Shown piece after piece: positions 55,925-64,000 of a DNA stretch of 64,000 nucleotides. The position numbers were made by a program, and so were the translations under genes. Positions within the stretch are counted from its first letter, which is position 1, and each line of letters begins with the position of its first letter. Below the pieces are notes generated by a model, which was not told the DNA's origin, made no database searches, and worked only from the letters and a program-made list of their open reading frames with translations. The stretch is taken from contig NC_057810.1 of assembly GCF_018294505.1 (NCBI RefSeq), forward strand, positions 704,711,095-704,775,094, in the 5' to 3' direction. This DNA is from Triticum aestivum. Taxonomy: Eukaryota > Streptophyta > Magnoliopsida > Poales > Poaceae.

Positions 55925-57671
55925 TGTTGGGGAACGTAGTAATTTCAGAAAATTTCCTACCCACACGCAAGATCATGGTGATGATATAGCAACGAGAGGG
56001 GAGAGTGTTCGTCTACGTACCCTCGTAGACCGTAAGCGGAAGCGTTATGACAACGCGGTTGATGTAGCCGTACGTCTTCATGATCCGACCGATCCAAGCT
56101 CCGAACGTACGGGGCCTCCGAGTTCAGCACACGTTCAGCTCGATGACGATCTCCGGCCTCCGATCCAGCAAAGCTCCGGAGATGAGTTCCGTCAGCACGA
56201 CGGCGTGGTGACGATGTTGATGTTCTACCGGCGCAGGGCTTCGCCTAAGATTCGCGACGATATGATCGAGGTGGAATATGGTGGAAGGGGGCACCGCACA
56301 TGGCTAAGGAACGATCCGTAGATCAACTTGTGTGTCTATGGGGTGCCCCCCGCCCCCGTATATAAAGGAGCCAGGGGGGAGGAGGCGGCCGGCCAAGGAG
56401 GGCGCGCCAAGGGGGAGTCCTACTCCCACCGGGAGTAGGACTCCCTTCTTTCCAAGTAGGAGTAGGAGAAGGGGGGAAGGAGGAGGAAGGGAGGAAGGAA
56501 AGGGGGGGGGGCGCCGCCCCCCTTCCCTTGTCCTATTCGGACTAGGAAGGGGAGGGGTGCGCGGCCCCCTCCTGGTTCCTTCCCTCTTCTCCCTTGAGGC
56601 CCATGTAGGCCCAATAACCCCCCGGGGGGTTCCGGTAACCTCCCGGTACTCTAGTAAAATGCCGATTTCACCCGGAACGATTCCGATGTCCAAATATAGG
56701 CTTCCAATATATCAATCTTTATGTCTCGACCATTTCGAGACTCCTCGTTATGTCCGTGATCACATCCGGGACTCCGAACAAACTTCGGTGCATCAAAACT
56801 TATAAACTCATAATAAAACTGTCATCGTAACGTTAAGCGTGCGGACCCTACGGGTTCGAGAACTATGTAGACATGACCTAAAACCATTCTCGGTCAATAA
56901 CCAATAGCGGGACCTGGATGCCCATATTGGTTCCTACATATTCTACGAAGATCTTTATCGGTCAAACCGCACAACAACATACGTTGTTCCCTTTGTCATC
57001 GGTATGTTACTTGCCCGAGATTCGATCGTCGGTATCCAATACCTAGTTCAATCTCGTTACTGGCAAGTCTCTTTACTCATTCTGTAATACGTCATCTCAT
57101 AACTAACTTATTAGTTATAATGCTTGCAAGGCTTAAGTGATGAGTATTACCGAGAGGGCCCAGAGATACCTCTCCGACAATCGGAGTGACAAAACCTAAT
57201 CTCGAAATACGCCAACTCAACATGTACCTTCGGAGACACCTGTAGTACTCCTTTATAATCACCCAGTTACGTTGTGACGTTTGGTAGTACCCAAAGTGTT
57301 CCTCCGGTAAACGGGAGTTGCATAATTCTCATAGTTACAGGAACATGTATAAGTCATGGAGAAAGCAATAGCAGAATACTAAACGATCAAGTGCTAGGCT
57401 AACGGGATGGGTCATGTCAATCACATCATTCTCCTAATGACGTGATCCCATTAATCAAATGACAACACATGTCTATGGTTAGGAAACATAACCATCTTTG
57501 ATTAATGAGCTAGTCAAGTAGAGGCATACTAGTGACTATATGTTTGTCTATGTATTCACACATGTATCATGTTTCCGGTTAATACAATTCTAGCATGAAT
57601 AATAAACATTTATCATGATATGAGGAAATAAATAATAACTTTATTATTGCCTCTAGGGCATATTTCCTTCA
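55925..57671 (-). repeat. 5' LTR of the BARE/Angela-type element
   Basis: Same ends as the other LTR (TGAAGG at 57671, CCAACA at 55925), 1,747 bp. TATA-like TTTATATACGGG lies near 56352-56363. Differences from the other LTR cluster in the first ~390 bp of the plus-strand coordinates. Confidence 0.93.
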
Positions 57672-57708
57672 CAATGCTCACAAAATTTCAGTTTATCAGG
57701 TTCATATC
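57672..57708 (-). pseudogene. Short continuation of the older copia element
   Basis: After the CAATG duplication the copia pre-integrase frame resumes (YEPDKLKFCEHC) for 37 bp and then meets the CACTA2 terminus at 57709. Confidence 0.8.
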
Positions 57709-57920
57709 CACTAGTAGAAAAACACCTAATAGTCCCGGTTCATAAGGGCCTTTAGTCCCGGTTCATGAACCGGGACTAATGGGTCGTTACTAATACCTCC
57801 ACCCATTAGTCCCGGTTCAAACACGAACGAGGACCAATGTGCCTCCACGTGGCCCTGTGCGCCGAGCCCAGTCAGGGGGCCTTTGGTCCCGGTTGGTGGC
57901 TCCAGCCGGGACCAAAAGGC
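57709..57920. repeat. CACTA2 left terminus and subterminal repeats
   Basis: ATAGTCCCGGTTC (57730), CTTTAGTCCCGGTTCATGAA with its inverse CCGGGACTAATGG, CCATTAGTCCCGGTTC (57804), and a CTTTGGTCCCGG/CCGGGACCAAAAG hairpin (57881-57919). Confidence 0.85.
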
Positions 57921-58269
57921 ATCCACGCGTCAGCATTCCAGTGGCTGGGGTTTTTGTTTTTTGTTGAAAGGAGGGGAGGTTGGGGGTTTTGGCGGGTTAA
58001 TTTAGGTGTTTCATATATTGTGTTAGCTAGCTAATTAATAGAGAGAAGTGTCCTCTCTTATGTCCGTGCTTGGACGCTACGTACTATATATACATAAGTG
58101 ATCGAGAGAACCATTCATTACAGAAGTTCGTCATGCATACCGAGAGAAGTGATCGATCGACCTCTCCTTCTCCGAGAGATTGGTCGAACAACAAGTTTTC
58201 GTATCATGTATCCGACGCTACTAGCTACATACATGTACAATATGTATAATATCTCTTAATTACAAACCC

Positions 58270-61200
58270 CTAGCATTTGAAATCAATTTCCACATGGTAT
58301 TCTCCGGCTTTACTGATGACGTGGTCAAGAAAGAATCCCGCCAATTCCTCTTGAATTGCTTTCATGCGATCTGGTTCTAGGAGTTCATTCCGCATCTGCC
58401 ACGTCTAATTTGAAGAAGGGGGTTAATTAATACATATATATGAATGAAACTCAACAGAAATGATGGTGTAATAAAATGAAATTGTGAATATTATTGCTTA
58501 CGCACTTCATATTGTCTTTTAGAGTAGCCCCGCCTATTTTTCAAAGTCGCGGTGTGGATGAACTCGCACACGTAGTATCCATAGAAATCATTCCCTTCCT
58601 CCTGCCACAAGCACTTTACGAGAAATAGAGGTCAATCAAACTGATAATGAAGCATTATAAATGGCATTGATGAAAGTATAGCTATAGAATCAACGGGAGA
58701 TGCGGGCAACTAGCTAGCCAGTAGTACTTACTTTCGGGTATGTATATCGCAGCTCCTTCGGTAGTCCCGGAGCTTCTGCAGTGAACTGTTTCCAAACCCT
58801 GCAAGACAAAGAAAATAATTATTATTACTTGAGATATCAGGAAATGAACAAAAAGTTGCCAATATGGTGCGATAATGATCGATTGAACTTACTTGCTGAG
58901 CATTTCAGTCATGTCCGCATAGCTTTTGGGATCTTTCCGTCTCGAGTCTAAGACGGTTACTAGTCCCCACTGAAGCTTAATCTCCAGAAGAATATAGTGG
59001 TACCTGCACACACATGCATAACTCATCAATTACATTACTATAACCTCGCTCGAGTAATAAGGGAAACCGAATATGCACACGACAGTAACACTCACTTGCC
59101 GTTGTAAGGAAAGAGTATGGTATCTTTGTTTTGATTTTTTATCAATGATCGTAGCAAGTTGTCCTCGGCCTCTTTGACGTTCTTTTCAACCAGAAATACA
59201 TCTATGATATTTGTGTTAATGAACCCAATATCATAAATTTCTTGTTTTTTGCACTCGACGATCTTCAATCTGCATAATATATTAAGGATAATTAATTATA
59301 AATACATGCAATGAAAGAGCCGAGCTATATATAGAGACTTAATGACAGAAATAGTACTTACAGGAAGTAGCAAAAGACCATTAATTTATCGAGGGCCTTT
59401 TGATTGAAGAACTCGAAGAACTCCTCAAATGGAACAGTCAACAGATCATTTGCAACGAGATCGTGCTCCTCTTTAATATGCAGATACAAAGCATTCTTAC
59501 CCTTAGACTCTCTGCAGGTTTCCATGTACCAATTATGGAATCTTCGCATCATTGTTGTCAGAGATTTTTCATCTTTGACGAGAGGCTTCCCGTACTCGTA
59601 TCTGTGTTCGTCCACCACCAAGAAATCAGGAAGTGCATCATCAGGCAGGTAATCGTCAAGATTGCCATAACCGGCCACCATCGCCGGAGCATTAGACACA
59701 TTGAGCGGGGGGCACGATTGCTGTGCTTGTTCGCCGAGCTGGGCAATTTTTTCCCCTTTGCTTGTTCTTTTGACCTTTTAGCACTGACAGTAGTTCCCGA
59801 CCGCTGGGCTTGGAGATATGTCTATTCAGTAATGCGCTCATAGTTGGTTCTCGGTGGAGACTTTGGTGGTTTCCTTAGGGCATCGATAGTGCGCTTTGCT
59901 TTCACCGGATCTACCTTCTCTTCCGGAGGTGGATGTCTCTTTGCTTTCACACCTTCAAAGAACTCCTTCACGTGGGTCTGCACAATCGTATCGTTTTCCT
60001 CCTCGGACCTCTCGTACGGTAACTTCTCTAGAGGCTTGAGAGATGATGGACCGTATTTGTATTGCCTCCCACCTCTGGTTGTGCTGCTAGACGCCGGAGC
60101 AGACGGAGCGGCTGCGGCGTCTGTCTTCTTTCGTGCTTGCTTACGAGGTGGAGGAGAAGGAGTACGACGCGCCGGAGCAGCCGGGGCGACGGCGGGTCTC
60201 TTCCGCCCTTGCTGGCGAGGCGGAGAAGGAGGATGCTGCTGGCTGCTCGGGAGCGCCGGTGCAGGCGGAGAGGGAGGCAGAGTGCCGCCATGCGCCGGAG
60301 AAGGAGGCGGAGTGCCGCCACGCGTGCCCTAATCGTCACTCGCTGGAGGAGGAGGCGGTGGAGGAGGCGGAGTGCCCTGACTCGCCGGAGCAGGAGGAGG
60401 AGGCGGAGGCGTCCAGTTCAGAAGGTTGATGAGCTCCTTCTTCCATAGGCATGGAGTCTTCAGAGCAGAACCCAGCCTAGTCTCCCCTTCACCGGTAGGG
60501 TGGTCAAGCGCGAGGTCCTCAAATCCCTCCGTTATTTCATCCACCATCACCTTAGCATATCCTTTTGGAATCGGCTGGCAGTGATAAGTTGTGCCGGGTC
60601 CACTAGGATAAACTTGGCCAACAGCCGCCTTGACCTTCAAAGTCATCCATCGCGCCATCATGTGGCAATTTTGAGACTCCGTGATACCATCCACGGGATA
60701 GCTGGCAAGAGCCATCAAGACATGCTCCGGCTGAAGCAGCTCGGTGGAAGCCACGCTGCTTCTCTGCTGAGATGGCGGGGAAGCTTCGGCAGGTCGTTTG
60801 CTGCGATCTGCTGCTTCTCGTTCCTCTTCTCGATCCTCTAGCCCCATTACCCTTTCGTGCAGCGCCTGCAGTTGGTCCTGCTCCAGTTTCTTCCTCCTCT
60901 CGTGGGTTTTGTAACCCCCTGCGTCCGGAAAACCAACCTTCCACGGAATGGAGCCTGGCGTGCCTCGTGTCCGTCCAGGGTGCTCAGGATTACCAAGGGC
61001 CATTGTGAGCTCGTCCTTCTCCCTGTTTGGAAGGAACGTCCCTCGCTGTGCTGCATCGATATAGTGTCGAAGGTTCTTGACTGGTATATCCAGTTGCTCG
61101 TCCGTCCACTGGCAAAACCCTGTTACAGGGTCCAAGGTTCCGCCAGACCCGAAGAACCAAGTCCAGCAATGGTCTGACCATCTCATTGTCTCTGGTTCGA

Positions 61201-62037
61201 TCCCTTTTTCAAGCAGATCATTCTCAGCCTTGGACCACTTAGGCCGGGCTTGTAGGTAGTCACCTGACCCCGTGCAATGGTGAAGCATCTTCTTCGCAGC
61301 ATTTTTCTTGTTTGTCTCCGACATCTTCTTACTCTTTTCTGATGTCTTGTGGGCCAAAAATGCGGGCCAGTGATCTTTGATCTTCTCATGTTTGCCGATG
61401 AATTCTGGTGTCTTTTTATTTTTGACAAACTGGTTCAGCTCTTTCCTCCACCTCCTCATTAGGGTTGCCATCTTCTTAAGAGCACAAGACTTGATTAATT
61501 CCTCTTTAACTGGCTTCTCCGGATCCTCCTCTGGTGGTAGGGTGAAATTTGCCTTCAGCTGAGTCCAAAGATCTTCTTTCTGCATATCATTGACATAAGA
61601 CACCTCAGGGTCTTCCTCCTTAGGCTTATACCATTGCTGGATGCTGATCGGGATCTTGTCCCTAACAAGAACCCCGCACTGAGCAGAAAGTGCCTTCCTT
61701 GTCCGGATGGGTTCAATCGGTTTGCCGTCGGGCGCGATTTCTATGATCTCAAACTTTTCATCCGAGCTCAACTTTTTCTTCGGGCCTCGTCTCCTTACCG
61801 AAGTTGTGCTCGATCCGGAGGGCTAGAAATTATAAGGAAGAAAGACGAGAGTAATTAATATATGTACATATACCAAAACAATGGAAGCATCAATTAACTA
61901 GTCAGCACGGGCTTAACTAATATATATATACCTGGCCGGGCTCGGTTCGGTCACCGGAGCAGTCAGCATGGTCTCCTTCTTGTTCCTCCATTGTGTCATC
62001 GGAGCCATCATGAACATAGTCCTGTTCTTGTACGGTC
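58270..62037 (-). pseudogene. CACTA2 TNPA-like gene with C-terminal Ulp1-like protease, truncated and broken
   Basis: Exon 1 remnant 61932-62037 (MEEQEGDHADCSGDRTEPGQ). The large exon, from 61822 down to about 59360, has the Transposase_24-like region (SEKSKKMSETNKKNAAKKML, MRWSDHCWTWFFGSGGTLDP, FLPNREKDELTMALGNPEHP), a coiled coil (RKKLEQDQLQALHERVMGLE), YPVDGITESQNCHM, a proline-rich linker with a TAG near 60331, and RRFHNWYMETCRESKGKNAL. The five last exons give the Ulp1-like part: IYDIGFINTNII, YHYILLEIK (His kept), VTVLDSRRK (Asp kept), then GNDFYGYYVCEFIH, where the catalytic Cys is Tyr (58581-58583), and a final exon ending at 58270. Frameshifts lie near 59750. Paralogous to the CACTA1 gene but well diverged. 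Confidence 0.8.
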
Positions 62038-62040
62038 ACA

Positions 62041-63991
62041 TGACGACACCGTATGAACTATGGTTTAGCAGTAAAACTAAGCCGTCGTTTCTTAAAGTTT
62101 GGGGCTGCGATGCTTATGTGAAAAAGTTTCATCCTAATAAGCTCAACCCAAATTGGAGAAGTGCGTCTTCATAGAATACCCAAAGGAAACTGTCGGGTAC
62201 ACCTTCTATCACAGATCCGAAGGCAAGATATTCGTTACTGAAAATGGTCCTTTCTAGAGAAGGAGTTTCTCTCGAAAGAAGTGAGTGGGAGGAAAGTAGA
62301 ACTTGATAAGGTAATTGTACCTTCTCCCTTATTGGAAAGTAGTTCATCACAGAAATCAGTTCCAGTGATTCCTACACCAATTAGTAAGGAAGTTAATGAT
62401 GATGATCATGAAACTTCAGATCAAGTTGCTACCAAACCTCGTAGGTCTTCCAGAGTAAGATCCGCACCAGAGTGGTACGGTAATCCTATTCTGGAAGTCA
62501 TGTTACTAGACCTTGATGAACCCACGAACTATGAGGAAGCGATGATGAGCCCAGATTCCACGAAATGGCTTGAGGCCATAAAATTTGAGATATGATCCAT
62601 GTATGAGAACAAAGTATGGACTTTGATTGACTTGCTTGATGATCAGCAAGCCATGTTAAATAAATGGATCTTCAAGAGGAAGACGGACACTGATAGTAGT
62701 GTTACTATCTACTAAGCTCGACTTGTTGCGAAAGGTTTTCAACAAGTTCAAGGTGTTGAATACGATGAGATTTTCTCACTCGTATCGATGCTTAAGTCTG
62801 TCTGAATCATGTTAGCAATTGCCACATTTTATGAAATCTGGCAAATGGATATCAAAACCGTGTTCCTGAATGGATTTCTGGAAGAAGAGTTGTATATGAT
62901 GCAACCAGAAGGTTTTGTCGATCCAAAAAGGTGCTAACAAAATATGCAAGCTCCAGCAATCCATCTATGGACTGGTGCAAGCATCTCGGAGTTGGAATAT
63001 ACGCTTTGATAAGTTGATCAAAGCATATCGTTTTATACAGACTTGTGGTGAAGCCTGTATTTACAAGAAAGTGAGTGGGAGCACTACAACATTTCTGATA
63101 AGTATATGTGAATGACATATTGTTGATCGGAAATAATGTAGAATTATTCTGCAAAGCATAAAGGAGTGTTTGAAAGGAGTTTTTTCAAAGAAAGACCTCG
63201 GCAAAGCTACTTACATATTGAGCATCAAGATCTATTGAGATAGATCAAGACGCTTGATAAGATTTTCAATGAGTACATACCTTGACAAGATTTTGAAGTA
63301 GTTCAAAATGGAGCAGTCAAAGAAAGAGTTCTTGCCTGTGTTGCAAAGGTATGAAATTGAGTAAGACTCAAATCCTGACCACAGCAGAAAATAGAAAGAG
63401 AATGAAAGTCATTCCCTATGCCTCAGTCATAGGTTCTATAAGGTATGCTATGCTATGTACCAGACCTATTGTATACCTTGCTCTGGTTTGGCAAGTGAGT
63501 ACAATAGTGATCTAGAAATAGATCACTGGACAGCGGTCAAGAATATCCTTAGTGAGGACTAAGGAGATGTTTCTCGATTATGGAGGTGATAAAAGAGTTC
63601 ATTGTAAAAGTTACATAGGTGCAAACTTTTACACCGATCCAGATGACTCTAAGTCTCAATCTGGATACATATTGAAAGTGGGAGCAATTAGCTAGAGTAG
63701 CTCCATGCAAAGCATTGTAGACATAGAATATTTGCAAAATACATAAGGCTCTGAATGTGACAGACCCGTTGACTAAGCTTCTCTCATGAGCAAAACATGA
63801 TCACACCTTAGTACTCTTTGGGTGTTAATCACATAGCAATGTGAACTAGATTATTGACTCTAGTAAACCCTTTGGGTGTTGGTCACATGACGATGTGGAC
63901 TATGGGTGTTAATCATATACAGATATGAATATTGGTGTTAAATCACATGGCGATGTGAACTAGATTATTGACTCTACTGCAAGTGGGAGAC
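62041..63991 (+). pseudogene. 3' half of a second BARE/Angela-type element (integrase end to polypurine tract)
   Basis: Plus strand: integrase end (TTPYELWFSSKTKPSFLKVW), linker (VIPTPISKEVNDDDHETSDQ, RRSSRVRSAPEWYGNPILEV), reverse transcriptase (KWIFKRKTDTDSS, a stop near 62716, ICKLQQSIYGLVQASRSWNI) and RNase H remnants. It then has repeats of TGTTAATCACATAGC..TGTGAACTAGATTATTGA and the polypurine tract AAGTGGGAGA (63981-63990). Several stops and frameshifts. It is the same family as 49079-57671 but in opposite orientation, and replaces the missing half of CACTA2. Confidence 0.88.
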
Positions 63992-64000
63992 TGAAGGAAA
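63992..64000 (+). repeat. Start of the 3' LTR of the plus-strand BARE-type element (cut by window end)
   Basis: TGAAGGAAA directly after AAGTGGGAGAC, identical to the LTR start at 50827 on the other strand. Confidence 0.85.

Larger units (their letters stand above)
49079..57671 (-). mobile_element. BARE/WIS/Angela-type copia retrotransposon, 8.6 kb, TSD CAATG
   Basis: Complete element on the minus strand with two LTRs of about 1.75 kb, a primer site, a polypurine tract and a 5 bp duplication CAATG (49074-49078 and 57672-57676). It is inserted in the pre-integrase region of the older copia element. The two LTRs differ at only about 20 positions by eye, yet the interior is full of stops, frameshifts and lost catalytic residues. 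Confidence 0.93.
57709..62038 (-). mobile_element. CACTA2, truncated CACTA transposon
   Basis: The left end CACTAGTAGAAAAACACC starts at 57709 directly in the copia sequence. Subterminal repeats are of the TAGTCCCGGTTC type, different from CACTA1. It holds a TNPA-like/Ulp1 gene on the minus strand and stops inside that gene's first exon where a BARE-type fragment begins (about 62040). TNP2 and the right terminus are missing from the window. Confidence 0.85.

Overview
This is a repeat-dominated stretch of a large grass genome, almost certainly a member of the Triticeae (wheat, Aegilops, barley or rye group). That placement rests on the BARE/WIS/Angela-type copia LTRs, CACTA transposons with TTTAGTACCGGTTCG-type subterminal repeats, a Stowaway MITE, PIF/Harbinger elements carrying the NAM-like ORF1, and the mixture of GC-rich gene fragments with AT-rich repeats. 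I see no prokaryotic feature, CRISPR array, tRNA or rRNA.

Layout. At 1-3.3 kb lie the remains of a small minus-strand gene (gene A), cut by a 922 bp hAT element (TSD CAACTAGC) and an 874 bp MITE (TSD TGA). An 11.4 kb CACTA element (CACTA1, 3344-14783, TSD GGT) then splits exon 1 of the same gene; the first part of exon 1 lies at 14784-14893. CACTA1 carries, on the minus strand, a nearly complete TNP2 transposase, an intact 118-codon accessory ORF, and a broken second gene with a C-terminal Ulp1-like protease. Between its genes is a block of subterminal-like repeats next to a plus-strand snRNA-type (USE + TATA) promoter. About 2.5 kb of the CACTA1 end plus flank is tandemly duplicated (12555-15062 and 15070-17543). 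From 17.5 to 21.8 kb there is a broken B3 DNA-binding domain, an unrecognised ORF and a tandem repeat split by a second hAT element. From 21.8 to 35.5 kb there is a run of PIF/Harbinger elements, several with TTA or TAA duplications. One carries pieces of host genes, including a trichome-birefringence-like fragment. A Pack-MULE-like Mutator element (31205-32498, TSD CTCTCATCC) lies among them.

Host genes. Gene C (35764-36197) and gene D (44917-45786) are short minus-strand genes with arginine-rich N-termini and a hydrophobic C-terminal helix. Exon 1 of gene C is clearly homologous to exon 1 of gene A. They are the best candidates for real host genes here, and may form a small local family of organelle-targeted membrane proteins; function is unknown.

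From 39.6 kb to the end is retrotransposon debris: LINE/RNase H fragments, an LTR-less copia pol (40.6-44.1 kb, plus), and a copia element (46065-49078, minus) split by a BARE/Angela-type element (49079-57671, TSD CAATG). That copia is then entered by a second CACTA element (CACTA2, from 57709), which is cut off near 62040 by the 3' half of another BARE-type element on the plus strand, whose LTR begins at 63992 and runs off the window. All calls come from reading the sequence by eye; no database search or alignment program was run.
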